Shown here piece after piece: positions 27,501 to 40,900 of a stretch of DNA of 64,000 nt (positions are counted from its first letter, which is position 1; each line of letters opens with the position of its first letter). Under the pieces are notes generated by a model. That model searched no databases. It was not told the DNA's origin and was given only the letters and a program-made list of their open reading frames with translations. The DNA is from Thamnaconus septentrionalis (Eukaryota > Chordata > Actinopteri > Tetraodontiformes > Monacanthidae): assembly GCA_009823395.1 (NCBI GenBank), contig CM020519.1:2422501-2486500 (forward strand), written 5' to 3'. A program made the translations under genes and the position numbers.

Positions 27501-29268
27501 ATATATTTTAAACAATAATCGAATATTACTTCTTACAGTCATATTTAAAACAAATTCTCATATTTGAGGAATATCCAAAATTCTAATATTTATTTACCAG
27601 CCCTTGCACGTTATATACTCCATGTGACCGGGCCACATGGGATCAGGTCTTTCTTTTAACTGCCCTCTAAGCACCATCCTTTGACTTCCAGACACCCGAG
27701 AAGAGCGAGGAGGCTGAAGCCCTGAGAGCCCAGCAGGAGGCCGACCCCGAACGGACAGCCAGCGGCAGGGTGCAGCGAGCCTCCGCCCAGGTAGCCAACT
27801 TCCAGCTGGCCGAGATTGCCAACAACGATCTTCCTAAAGATTGGCCCAAGAGGAAGTTCCAGTCAGACCTGGTGCCAGATGACAAAAAGGCAAGAGAGGG
27901 AAAAAAGGGGTCACAGAGTGGAATGTGTGAGTTTGTGGTTTGTTGTCTTCCATGCGGTCTTTATTCATCGACGGTGCTCTTTCCAGCTGAAGTACGCTCG
28001 ACCCGGCCTTCCAACTTTCAGCCAGGAGGTGCTGCGGAAGTGGAAGAATGAGGTGAAACTGCAAAAGAAAGTCCCGTGTCCCAACCAGGTAGGAGAGACG
28101 ACATAGCAGACGGTACCGGAAGTCCACAGAATAATGTTGTTGTATTATGTATATGTTATTACAGTTTAAACTCAGCAAAAGTAATATTTTGCCCAATAAA
28201 GTCCAATAAAGTTTCTTAATTTTAGGGTTGTGGCTCCACTTACACTAGTGTGTCAGGACTAAAAGCTCATCTGGGACTCTGCACGAGGGTAAGTTCTGTT
28301 TTGGGGACCGAGCCTTCTTCTGTCTTGTAATCAAACAAGCAGTAAATCTAGCTCAATAAACATTTTAATGAAAAAAAAAAAAAAGATTTTAGTCAATCCA
28401 GATCCAGTCTTTTTTGTTGTTCATGGTAATAAAACATGTACTGAGTGTTTGTGCTTTGACTTCAGGGTGACTTTGAAGTGGGAAAATACAGATGTTTGAT
28501 CTGCAACAAGGAATTCAACTCTGAAAGTGGTGTGAAATATCACATCAACTCAATCCACTCACAGGTGAACCCTTCCGCCGTCCTCCAACAACAATGATCA
28601 GGATCTCTCCTTCTGTTTTGTGGTCTCAGTGTCTCTTCACTCTCTTGTGTTCTCAGGAGTGGTTCGTGACAAACAAGAAGGCCTTCAAGAAGTTTGAAAA
28701 GTTCCTCAAAAACCAGCCCAAGGAGTTTGCTCCTAACACAGACAAGCAGTTTCTGGATCAGTACCACCAAAACCACCTCCAGCAACACCACCACCACCAC
28801 CACCACTGTCCTCATCAGCAGCAGCATCATCATCACCATCACCATCATCATCAGCAGCATCAGTTCCAGCACCAGGGCCTGCAGCAGCCCCTGCAGCCAC
28901 TGCACCACCTGCCGTACCTCCACCCTCAGCAGCAGGACCTCCCTCCACAGGTGGACCCTCAGCTGCAGCAGCCCGTGCTCCAATACACCCCCTTAGAGCC
29001 TCCACCCGGGCCTTTGTGGGTGGAACTGGACAGCAGAGAGGTGGAGCCCGGGCCGGAGCAGGCTCCCATTGAGATGGAGTGCAAGGAGGACGGCATCCTC
29101 GTGGAGGAGAAACACCAGGAGAGAGGGAGGCTCGTGGGGAGGCACAAGGACTGCTTTGCCTTCAGCGGCGGCAACGGTGGCGAAGCACAGGCGGATCAGT
29201 GGAACCTGAAGCAGCCGCTTGGTGTGGGGGTCCGCGCCAACGTCAGAAAAAGGCAGAAAAACATTTAA
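24511..29268 (+). CDS. znf512: Zinc finger protein 512
   Basis: Nuclear C2H2-type zinc finger protein, thought to bind nucleic acid; precise role little known. Fifteen coding exons: 24511-24610, 24703-24758, 24851-24909, 25033-25553, 25802-25870, 26156-26260, 26401-26525, 26611-26697, 26793-26891, 26975-27142, 27692-27889, 27987-28088, 28226-28288, 28466-28564, 28657-29268. They total 2,463 bases, 820 residues, with every phase consistent. Family signatures: [11 protein letters not shown], then alternating C2HC and C2H2 fingers ([108 protein letters not shown]) and [14 protein letters not shown], which favours ZNF512 over ZNF512B. Start chosen at the first ATG in frame. Intron 11 starts GC. 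The protein is longer than human ZNF512 (about 570) because of a Trp-bearing repeat in exon 4 and a His/Gln-rich last exon. Confidence 0.92.
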
Positions 29269-29733
29269 AAATGCCCCAAAATCTGAGATCCTGCACAAGA
29301 CCGACATCAGTATCGAAGGTGGAGGACGAGCTGCTTGATGGCAAGTGATTACAGAAACTCACTCACTGTGTTGGTGACGATATGAATAATGTATGGTTTA
29401 AAAGCTGTTTTGTCCGTGTGTAGAGACAGAAATGTAGTCAACTGTTTCTCAGTGTTTGTTGTCTCTGACTGTAGACATACTCTTTTTTGCTTTCCAGCAT
29501 TTGATAAACCTTCTTGTGACTAATGTTCATTTTAAAAAGGGGAAATGTGAAGCGAGGAACCGTGCTTGGGGTGATCATCGTCTTTAGAGGTTAAATAATA
29601 TTAGATGGGTAATTTTTACAGTAAAATGAATTAATTCCTGTAAATTAAATAATTTAAATACTTAATTATAAATTAAAATAATATTAAAAAAAGACTTTAT
29701 ACATGTGAAAAGAAAAGACTGTAACCTCTAAAA

Positions 29734-29739
29734 AATAAA
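29734..29739 (+). terminator. Candidate polyadenylation signal of znf512
   Basis: AATAAA about 470 bases after the stop codon, in AT-rich sequence. It is one of several possible sites. Confidence 0.45.
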
Positions 29740-30795
29740 TGCCACTCTTCCCGAATGCCATTAAGGATTGGTCATTAATTATATTAGGGTATGTTGTAAT
29801 GGTTTGACAACGGTTTTTCAAAGAACTTTTTCTTTATGAATGTATTTTGTTATTGTTTTAATTCCTTCTGCCAGTTTACTCTTTAAAATTGTTATCTTTT
29901 TAACTCTCTGTCCAACAAACTAAAAAAAAGAAATCCATAGTAAACAGCAGTGTTGATTAGTCTACATCTACATTGATGTACATGGTAGATGAATCTGAAG
30001 CTTGCCTGTTTCTAGTCCTAAAAACCAAATCTACTTTTCTGTAGAAAAGATTGTGCTCAGATTCCTAAATGGATGTGATCGTGAACAGCTAATAAAGATA
30101 ATAAAGTTAGTTAGAATGTATATTATATATGTTTTCACAGAGTTTGGATAAAGATGTTCTCAGCCAACCTCTCATAAACAGTCTTTGTTTTGAAAAAGGT
30201 TATTTATTGTTCTTTCGTTTTTTAGAAGAAATGCACTAGCAGTGTTATAACTACGGGATATAATAGTTTTAACTTATGCGCCTATAAGTTTCTGTGATTT
30301 CAGCAATGTTAGGATGACCAGCTGCAGCTCATGTTTATGCGCAGTGGTGGAATTTGTCTTGTTACTCTCTATTGTTTTTTTTTAATGTAGCGGAAAAAAA
30401 AACATATTGTACACAAGAACAATGAGCTAATGTTTAAAAAAAAAAAAGCAGTTTGTAATAATATGTTTAAGTTTTATATCACACGTATTTCGCGAATGAC
30501 CTTCGTGACGTCCAAAAAACAAGAAGCCTCACTGTAATTCTACCCGCTAACGTGAGAGGGACGGGGTTCCGTGTAGTTCCATGTTATGTTGATAGGGGGC
30601 GGTGTGCTCAACGTCTTTGTACAGTATCATGGCGGCGGCGTGATGCGGGCTGAACGCGAGTTTAAGCAGCCCGGGTCAGTTGATGCAGCCCCGGCGATGC
30701 AGATATTTTCTTTCGCGAAAATTAAAAATCTTAAAAGCCGCTTCCTGCCAATGCGTGGCGGCCTGCCCTGTTGTTTTTCCTAGGGGTATCGTTTG

Positions 30796-30866
30796 GGATT
30801 CGATCCCGAGTGTTCAGGAAGTAGCAGTCACGGGAGCTCCGGGCGAGCGGTTATCAGCCTGCGCCA
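30796..30866 (-). promoter_or_regulatory. tRNA-like A-box and B-box pair in the gtf3c2 5' region
   Basis: On the minus strand, TGGCGCAGGCTGA (30866-30854) resembles an A box, and GGATCGAATCC (30806-30796) differs from the B-box consensus GGTTCGANTCC at one position. Spacing is about 60 bases, compatible with a tRNA with a long variable arm. The flanks do not fold into an acceptor stem, so this is not called a tRNA. It may be a degraded tRNA-derived SINE or chance. Confidence 0.3.
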
Positions 30867-31772
30867 CCGAGGGAAAACCACCATAGGGGCTCAGGGTGAG
30901 TCCTTAACCCTTGGTGTTAGTGGTCACTATAACGTGCCGACTAGAAACTCATAAGAACGACAAAAAAAAGTATTCGTTAATTACAGTCCTCGGTGGAAGA
31001 AGCCTCACACTGTACAGCTGCTCTCAGTGAGTTAGCATTAGCTAGCAACGCGGCGTTAGCTTATCGGCGTGGCGACAAAGTGAGTCACAGCGATGACGGA
31101 TCAGTAGTCGACGTTTATTGCTGAACAAAGAACGTTACATTTGACAGATGTGCCGAATTGATGTTTAATCTAAAGGGGTCGGAATGACGGCGGTCAGTGT
31201 TTGAAACACACTCACAGGACGAAAGAGAGCGTGAAAGTGTCTTTCAGCGAAGCGGGTCTGGTGTCAGACAGCAGCAGCCGGTGTGTTTGCTCGGGTTCAC
31301 GTAGTTCAAACAGTCTGCGAAGGTTCTTGTTAGCGACCGGAATCCCAGGTATTGAACCTGAGCGGGGGAACGCCTCGGAGGAGGTCCTGTGTGTTGTCCC
31401 ACCCTATCAAGAAAAGGCTTGTTTAGACAGTGAGGATTTTCTCACCCTGCCAACATGTGAGTTACTCGGCTCACCTGTGCAGTGGTATGAACCAGTCAAG
31501 GGAGAGAACTCAGGGCAGCCTTGCAAGTGGCAGCCAGCACCGAACTACTAGTAGGCACTAACTAATAATGTGGGGTGTGCACTTTGGAAGATCTGAAAAT
31601 ATACATTGGTATTAATGGTAGTAAAAATTTAAAGAAGAATACATATGAGCTTCACTACCTGTTGGTGCCCACTCCCCACCCCCACATGTTCAAGCAGCTG
31701 ACACAGACTGGGAAGGCTGTCACATGAGGAGGCATCTGGCAGGACAATCACATCTCCTGGAAGCTGGAGCCA

Positions 31773-34700
31773 ATGGATCCCCCTGACTCAGGACAAGGTT
31801 GCAACATCAAGCTTTTGTTTCTCTTTTGCTATTGTCATGTAAATGTCACAGAGTTTAATCCCATCACAGAATATTTGGGTACGCTAGACTAGTTAGTAAT
31901 CAGTCATTAAGACGTTAGTGACCACTATTTTATCTGTGCCCTTTGTGACATCTTGATAGGCTTAGTTTTAAAACTGAGTGTCTAAGCAGGAAGCACCCAG
32001 AAGAAATGTTTGCTCGTTGATACGGGAGACAAGTCACTCACAAACCATTCGAAAAACTCAAATGTAACACTAAGATTTCTGCTGCAGGACCTGCGGGGAA
32101 TGACCCGATCCTTCCTGCAGGGCAAGACGAGCCAGAAGACAAAGATGTTGACTTGACACCCAGCTCCAGAGGGCGGCAGCGGAAAAAAAATTCAAAATAT
32201 CTCGATTTTGTAACGGATGATGCGCAGCAGAGTGTCCAAAAAGATGAGGAAAAAAGCCCCAGACAGAGTTCAGGAGGGCGTGGAAGAGGAAGGGGAAGTG
32301 AGGGGGGGAGAGGAAGAGGAAGAGGACGAGGTAGAGGAAGTGGAAGTGGAAGAGGTAGAGGAAGTGGAAGTGGAAGAGGTAGAGGAAGCGGAAGAGGCAG
32401 AGGAAGTGGAAGAGGTAGAGGAAGCGGAAGAGGCAGAGGAAGTGGAAGAGGTAGAGGAAGGGGAAGAGGAAGTGGAAGGAGGGATCTGGCATCTGAAAGA
32501 CACTCTCCAGAAAACGGCATTCAGGCAACAGCTGAGCAGCACTTGGACGCGACGAACCAAAACGCCGACGCAGCGATCTCGGCGGCAACGCCTGAAAAGG
32601 TCGGCAGAGCCAGAAAACCCCCGGCAGAAGTGACCCCCACCTCCAATGGGGACGTCCTCACTGCGAAAGATGGAGGTGTGCACACTGCGCAGCAAGAAAA
32701 CCACAAACCAAAGAGGAAGATTGTGAGGAAACGACGGACTCCGGCAGAGGAACCGGCGACCGAGCCGACGCCGGAGGAACCTGAGCCGGAGGAGGAGACA
32801 CAGCCGGGTGGCCGCCGCAGAAGAGGAGCGGCTAAAGTGTGAGTACAGTGGCGCTCGTGACCACGTCCCACACAGGGCAGCATACCCCTCAGTCAGCCGT
32901 ATTAAAATATGCTTTTAATTGTTTTATTCTTTTTTTCAAGGGCTTTGAAGTACCTCCAGAACTTGGCAAACAAGGACTTTGGGCATCCCAACGACGAGGC
33001 CGGCGATGACAGCAGCAGCACAGAACCAGGGCCAAACGCTCAGCAAAGAGGCGTGAAAGGAGGCAGAGGTACGATGCAGAACTTCCCTCTCCTACTCCAA
33101 CATTACACCTGCTTCTTCTCCAGATGTTTCCAGCTTCTCGTGTTTTTTGGGAATACGCTTCTTTTCTTAAGGTTTCACCTCAGGCTGCAGCTGGAAGATT
33201 TTAACTCTGAAATCCAGTTTGCCAACCCCCCCATATGTGTTCTTTACCAGATATATATGTGAGATATCTTTATGATTTTTCTCTTTGCACTGTATATGCT
33301 ACTGTACCAATGCAAATTTCCCCAATGTGAGATAAATAAAGGCAACCTTACTCTTATTCTGATAAACCCAAAGAAGCAACACGTTAAGGAACTCTCCATC
33401 ACAGCCCTACAACTGTTTTTGTTTTTTTATATAACACAAAGGTTTCTTCATTTTAGGCTATAAGAGGAAACGTGGTTACGACACCTCTGCTGCAGAGGAC
33501 GAGGACTTTGTCTGTTTGCAGGAAGATTCGGACGAAGACGTCTTCAAGCCGACCAAGAAAAGCTCCCGAGTGTTTGCCGCCAAACGGATATCTGTGAGTC
33601 TGTCCCTGACCTCTGCTGGTCCTTGTTAGTCACTGCAGCATTTGGCCAAAGTGAACTAAGACAACTGGCTGTTCTCCAGTACACAGGCCCTCATTTTAAG
33701 GTCTCCAACGGGTTGCATTTCGGTGTCATGAAGCCGGTCTGGGAATCTGCCGACGTCAACAAGACTTTGTAAGTCACCTCCGGTTCACCGCTTGGTTTTG
33801 ACAGTTGAGATTAAAATGAGAGATTTTTGAGGTCCAATGAAGTGAAACTCTGTGTGTGTGTTTTTCCCAGCCGACAGGAGCATCACAGCACCTGTGTGTT
33901 CCCGACGTGGCTGCCCTCGGTCAGCGACTGGCACCCAGTGCCACAAAGGTCGGTGGCCTTCAGCAGTTGTGTGCAACCTCGGAGATACAGGAGCGTAATC
34001 TAGCAGTTTGAATTCATTCGTCATTTTTGTAAGCCTGCACTAGACCCAGTAGATGTAATGTCTGCGTGTGTCTCCAGTGACCTGGAGAGATATCTGCCTC
34101 AGGAGCTGCAGTCCGCCGCTTTCAAAGTGTCCCGATGTGGCATCAGCGAGGAGGAGCCTCTGCAGAGACTGGGCAGGTGAGGGGCACCGTGCTCTTTGTC
34201 GCCACCCGGCAGCCGAGTTGACCCCACTGACGTCCTCCCTGCTGGTGTTTGCGCCCCCCCCCGAGCAGGTTCCAGTCGACGCCTCCCCACCCGGACCGCT
34301 GGGACACGACGCTGTTCGCCGGCGGGCCCCTGTGGGCCGTGGAGTGGTGCCCGCCCCGACGACTCGGCCGACAGGCAGTACGTGGCTCTGGCCTGCCACC
34401 GGGAGATGGACGACGAGCACTGCGTCAACCAGACGTACGGCGGCGCCGCACTGGTCCAGCTGTGGGACGTCGGCAGGCTGGACTCCATCAGCGGGTGCGG
34501 CTCAAGCAGGAACATGGGGGGGGTGTCGCACGTGCACTGCGTCACACTCGCTTTAAGAGTATTTTTGCACAATTCTAGGGATCATGGAAACGCAGCTATT
34601 TATGATGTGTAAAGTGTCTGTATGCGTAACTATACAGACACGCGCGCTCCCCTCTCTGCAGGCCCGGCTCCCAGCCGGTTCTGGCCTTGGGTCTGGCCCT

Positions 34701-35497
34701 GGACGAGGGCTTCGTCTGGCAGCTCAAGTGGTGTCCCGCCGGAGCCTGGCAGTCTCCGGGCAGCGGCGCAGAGGTCAGCGGCTTTCTTATCTAGTTCCCA
34801 TGCATGTCTGGTCAAAGTTTGGTCTCCAACTGAGAGACGTCTTCTCCGCCCTCAGCCCCCGCACATGCCCAGACTGGGCCTCCTTGCTGTGGCCACTTCC
34901 AGCAGCGTGGTCAAAATCTACAGCCTGCCGCACCCCGATGCCCTGCACGCCAACGGGAAGAAGGGCAACTCTGGTGAGACTGTGGTTTCCCTTCATTTTT
35001 AATGATCTTACCGGAGGGGAAAGTATATTCCAGACTATGCAGTGCTTTCTTTTAACCACTAGAGGGAAGCGTTGCCTTTCTAAGGTCTTTGTGGCGCTGT
35101 GTCTTAATTATCTGCAACATTATGGAAGGCTTCAGAACTTTTTTCTTCTTCAGATTCAGATTATGACATTTCATCCATTTCAGTCAGTTAAAATAATGTT
35201 GCTTGTTTTTTCATTTTTTCAGCAAATATTTAGTTTTTTATTCAAAATGAATGAACCTATGGGTAAAAAAATTCCTCCAAACGTCATCTCGTTGTAAACT
35301 CGATGGCGAGTGCGCATGCTCAGTCGAACCCAGCGGGCGCGACGCGGACATCATTAACAGGGCCGGTCCTCGTAAATCTCTCCGCTGCTTGGACAGAGGC
35401 CATAAAGACCCTGGACGTGCACACGAGGGAGACTGATCGCTAGAAAGGGACTCCATCAAACTGTCTCTAACGACTCTGCGGCCGTTGGTACCCACGC

Positions 35498-35534
<37 letters not shown>

Positions 35535-37869
35535 CGATACCTGTGGCAGCTGGAAGCAGACTGGCTGGTGCTGGTCGCTGCCGTCATACAAGGCTAATCT
35601 GACTGAGCAGCTGAGTCAGGTCTCACTGGAGGATGTTTGCGGCGCTCGCAGCGTGCCGGCGAGGTCCGATCAGCAAAGGGGGTTTCCTCCTTAAAATCCT
35701 GTCACGTCTTATATTCTCTTTTCATGCAACCTGGAGTCGTCGTTAACGTGTGATTTCGAGAAGGAGCAGATAAAATGTAAATGTAAAAACAGCCTGGACA
35801 GAAAAATCTGACCCCCCCCCCAACCCCCGTCCTCGGTGTCCTGCTGCTTCATGGCGCCTGCTTTCCATTTTATTTCTTATCCATGGATCATTGCTTCCTG
35901 TTTCCGAGAAGCACCTCCATCAGCAACCCCTCACCCCCACCCACTGCTTACGACCACAGGTTATAGTTATTGGATCGGAAGGTTGCAGAGTTGCACTCAT
36001 TTCCAGATGCTGCAGGTTTCCCCCAGTGATTTAAAGTGCTTTTGGTTCATCCAGTTAAATGTTTTATTGAGTTTTTTTTTTTTTTTTTTTTCAGTATAGT
36101 TTCAAGAAAAGCGGAACAAAATTTGCTCGCCACTGATTGAATGTAGCGTAGCCACTGCACACATGACAGCGGCCCGAGAGGGTTTCTGCCAGATTTAGCT
36201 GGGGAGGGGTCAAAGGTTAAATTGACTTGGACAGTGTGTGTCCAAGTCAAGTCCCCCCCCCCCCGACTCCCCCTGCCGGCTGTTTGCGGCAGATAAATAT
36301 AAATGGCTTTGGTCCATCCCTGCCTCAGGATGAATGAATGAATGGGGAGGGGAGGAGGAGGGGGAGGAGGAGGCTGCAGAATGGCCAGGGCGGCGCCCAT
36401 GGAGGGGCGAGGAGACAAAAGGAGGCGCGGCCGACGCACGTAATTTACCGCGGCGCGCTCCATTAGACAAGGATCTATAATTGAAATGACAAAGAAGATG
36501 CATCGCCGAGCCAGTTGTTAGTGTTGGGAGCCATGAATTTGAGGCCCGACTAGCCGACTAGCGGGGGCTGTCAATCATCAGGCGCCGACTCGGGGATTGG
36601 CTGCCGAGAGATGCAGGGGCGGGAGGTCACCAAGCGCCTCGGTGTTTGAGGCCGTGCAGAGTCGCTGTGCGATGCGGCTACGTTAACGCAGTCGGTTACT
36701 GCAGTCTGTAAACGTGCTGGCGTCGGAGGCGGCGTGCGATTGGCCAGCAGCAGCGGTGGCGGCGGCCGCCGGAATGGACAAACAAAGGTTCCAAGGGGGA
36801 GGAGGAGGAGCATCGATCTGAACTCTAAATAATCTCAAGTGAAGGGGAGGAAACTGATGATGTGCAATAGTCTCACTCCCTCCCTTTTTGTCTCTCTATT
36901 GGATTTTACGTCACTCTTTTTTGTGCAGGAACTCCTTTTTTTTCTCCCCGGCCCCGCCCCCGCCCCCGCCCCCAAACTCCACTGCGCTTTGTTTGACTCA
37001 CACAACTGCAGCTGCAATTTCTCATTGGGCAACGTTAAATAAATGACGGCTGCACGTCAGCCGGACGAGATGGAACTGGATTAGAAAAAGCTTAACGGGC
37101 CGCGTATGGCCCCCGGACCGTAGTTTGCCCATACCTCCGCTAGAAGAAGCCTTTATGTTTGGATTAAAATGCCTTGCAAAGTGAATGATGCTGACCGTTG
37201 GTTTGTTTCTCCACAGACGGCCAGCAGCTGCCAATATACAAGGTACGTACACATTGAAAAAGCTGACGGCGTTCCTTCCCCTCCGCCTCAGTTCAACACC
37301 ACGCGGTCATTTTCATCTCACTCGTCCTGCACCTTCTGACCTCCTGCGATGACTGTGCAGGCGCGGGACGTGGTGACGCTGAAGCTGGGCTCCTTCAAGG
37401 CTCCTCGCGGGGAGAAAAGCGGCCAGGTCCTCAGTCTGGACTGGCTGCCTCAGAAACCGCACAACATTGTGGCAGTGGGATTCTTTGACGGTGCGAGTTG
37501 ATGACCGGCGGACGCTGTCGATTGATTGGTTCAAAACGCGCATCCAAATTCCCCCGCTGGGGAGGAAAGGCCCAGGTTGCGTGGTTTTATTTTGTTCATT
37601 TTCTGGTCTTGTTCAGGTGTTGTGGGTCTGTGGGATCTGAACACCACCTCTGCACTGCTGCGAGTGCGCGAGCCGGACAAGTCGCTCAGCCTGCTGCCCT
37701 ACCAGACCCTGCTGGCTCACGACCACGCCGTGCGAGCGCTGGCCTTCTGCCCGGCCTCCAGGTACCTTCCACTCTCATCTCACCTGCAGCGTCGCCATCC
37801 GTTAGCAGCGTTAACTATGAGTAAAGAATGAACCGCTGAGAGTTTTCAAAACAAAGAAGAAGGATTAGT

Positions 37870-37904
<35 letters not shown>

Positions 37905-40900
37905 CGTTTGAAAAAGCCTGTTTGAGTTGACAGTTTTTACTCACAGCCAATTAAAGTTTAGGGCAGCGCCATAAATCTGGAAGCCAGGACCGTGACGTTT
38001 CACTGAGGGAAAATCCCTTTTTCTTCTCACCCAAGCACTAATTTAAAACATAGTGTAGAAGGTCAAGTCTGCAGAGGGCTGGGCTTTCGCTCCGAGGTGG
38101 CCCCACTCTTTTCTGCTTGTCTGCGTCCACTGAATCTGGACCCTCGACGCCATCCAACTGGAAAAAAAAAAAACAAAGTCCTAAAACCTTCTGGCCCAAA
38201 CCAAGAAGGTCCAGGAAGACTGTGAGTGCTGGTTCAGGTGTGATTGTCTGTGTTTGCTGCTGGATTTCCGATTATAAAAAAAAAAACTTGAGTGCTACTC
38301 TGTTTTCGCACCAACTTTTCGTAACTTTCTTCCTTTAAAGTCGTCCTCCGTCCTGATGCAAACTTTTTCCTGCAAAGAGGTGACCCCCCCCCCCTCTCTC
38401 AACCCCCCAGTAACAAAGAATTCCACCATCTCAGGCGTAATTATGGCTCGTCGTTTCGCTTTAACCCTCATTGAGACTCTGCAAAACCCTCTTTAACCTC
38501 TGCGTGCTTCATTACTCAGCTGATGTACGGTGCGGCGCCGGTGGAGTGGAAGGAGTCAGCGGCGCCGTTCTCTGCTCTGACTAAAGAGATGACCCATGCA
38601 AAAAAAATAAAATCAGCCCCATAGATCCTGAGATCGCGACACGCTTTGTCAATACGTCCGCTGCCGCGCAAGGTTAAAATACTTCCTCTTCCTGAGAGGA
38701 CAGACTTCATTTCAATCCCAAAAAAGTTTTTTTTCTTTCCTGGCAACGGAGGGACACCTACCTCGTGCCTGGATCACTGCCCTTTAATTAATGTCGCCGC
38801 GCTGACGGAAATATACTGTATATAAATGAAACTCTCTCCTCGCGCTCCGCTCTCTGAGTTTCTATCCGCCGCTCAGGTTCCGGAAAGGTTTGATCAGAAT
38901 GAAAGAAACCAGCCGACTGACTCGGCTCTCATCCCTCCCAGGCACCTGCTGCTGACGGCGGGCGAGGACCGGCTGGTGAAGGTGTGGGACCTGAGGCGGC
39001 TCTATCACCCCGTCACCTCGGTCAAACGCTTCCTGACCAACGAGATCTGCTGGCCGCTCAACGCCCCGGGCTTCATGATGGCCCAGGAGAACGCCTACAT
39101 GGCGTAAGTGTGGCCCCGCTGAAGCCCACCGCAAATCTCAATTCTCACACATCAAAATCGCCGATTTCGACCACGGCCGTCAGTCAAATCGTATGGATAA
39201 GAATGAGAAATGAGAAGTCGGCCGATATAAAAATCATAAATCAAGCCAAATTTTACACACTGGACCTTTAAATCATCTCTTTTTTTCTATCTTGTTACTC
39301 AGGCACAATTCAAACGGACTCCATTTCACTGACCTCAATCTCAACTCCTATTTTGCCATCCCGAGGACGGGCACCATGTGGGTGAGTTGGTCCGACTCTG
39401 GGTGAGGAACTCCCTGCTTACAAACGTGTCAGTGGGGGAGTCAGGTCAAAATCTGGTCCTTTATTTTGTGTAAAGTGTGCGTTTTCCATTGGCAGTCCCT
39501 GTCCCACAGCGATTGGTTCAACAGCGTGGCGACGGCAGATTCCCTCGGTGATGTCATCCTTTCCATCTTACCTCACTTGAGCATCGGAATTCAACACGTG
39601 AAGAAGCCGCTGGAGAGGCGTTTTGTGAGTTCTGGCCGTTTCCCTGCTTCCAATTCTTCAACCTTTTCTTTTAACCAGAACTTTAAAGTGTTCAGTGTGT
39701 AATATTTGGAGAGTTTGAAGAAGAAACAGGAAACAGCGACATCAAGTGGTTACATTTCAGATTGCAGCATCTTTCACTCCCCCTCCTGAGCTTGCCAGTG
39801 AACTACAGTGGCTTGCACATCCAAACCTGAGTTTATATATATGTATGTGTACATATATATAAACTCTTTGCTCCCATCCTGCCTCTCCAGCCCGTCTACC
39901 TCACATCTCTGGTGCCTTACGACGACGCCACTGAAGAAGACACGGTGGGCGAAGCCGGCGAACAGTCAGCGGCAGCACCGGCGGCGGCGGCCAAAGAGCT
40001 GGAGGGAGGAGAGTCGCGAGCGGCGGGCAGAGAGCGGGGTGGGAAGGAGCCGTTTCCAGCCTGGAAGTTCCAGACGTACAAAGAGGCGGCGAGCAAATAC
40101 TACCTCCACCTGTCAGACAACAACATGGTGGGTGGAGCCCGTGGAGCCAAAACAGTCCAGACAGTCGGTGGTTGGTTTTACATTGACAGACACAGACTGG
40201 ACAACCAGTGATGAGTTTTACCAATGTGTGTGAACAATTAATTAAAATAGCTGATTAATTCAGATTTTGCAATGACATGAAATTCATTATTTTAAGCAAA
40301 AAAATGTAACTTAATTTTTAAAATGTTAAAATGTCAACCAACCGTTGTTCAGTCAGTGAATCTCACCTTTGGTCCCCCGACCAATAGGAAACCTTCGCAG
40401 GAAGCCAGAAGCGATCTTTGTGGAAGCGCATGAAGAACACGGAGCTGAGCGTCAACATCAGCTCGGACGAGCTGCCGCTGGCCGCCCTGCACAAGGTAGC
40501 TGCAGCAACACGTGCACACACATACACACACATACACACAGCATGGCAGTGGGGTGGGTGAGTCTCCCACCGCAGCTTCACTTGAGCCAGTTGGGAAACA
40601 GGAAGATCAACACTTGAGGACAAAGCCTCTTCTTTTCTCTTCTCTCCTCTCCTCTCGTTTTCTCTCTCCTGTGCTAATGGCTAGTTTTAAAGACTAGCCG
40701 GATGTAATGATGTGTAAAATGAGAAAAATGTCACCCCTAGACCAGGGAGGGAGGCTGGATGGCTGGCTGGCTGGGTGAGGGGGGTGTGATGGAGAGCAGC
40801 CATTCGAAGGCTTGATGTGTTTAATTTTGAGGGGAGGCAGGCCTGCAGGGCGGCGCCGTGCCCTCTGGGACGACATGATGGACGGCCGAAGTTCACGGGA

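Larger units (their letters stand above)
29269..31772. other. znf512 3' UTR and gtf3c2 5' region
   Basis: 29269 to about 30450 is AT-rich 3' UTR and spacer. From about 30500 the CG content rises (CGTGACGTCC at about 30506, a CRE-like site) and a donor-like GGTGAGT lies at about 30894, so gtf3c2 probably begins here with noncoding exons. A frame over 31201-31551 (ending NY stop) has no supporting splice links and is not called. Confidence 0.5.

Noticed and set aside
30780..30890. Functional tRNA gene on the minus strand
   Set aside because: Boxes are present, but no 7-bp acceptor stem pairs and the T stem has a mismatch.
31201..31551. 116-residue frame upstream of gtf3c2
   Set aside because: It begins with a TTG start, ends before the first gtf3c2 exon and has no phase-compatible link. 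The ATG at 31773 joins in phase to exon 2 and has good context.
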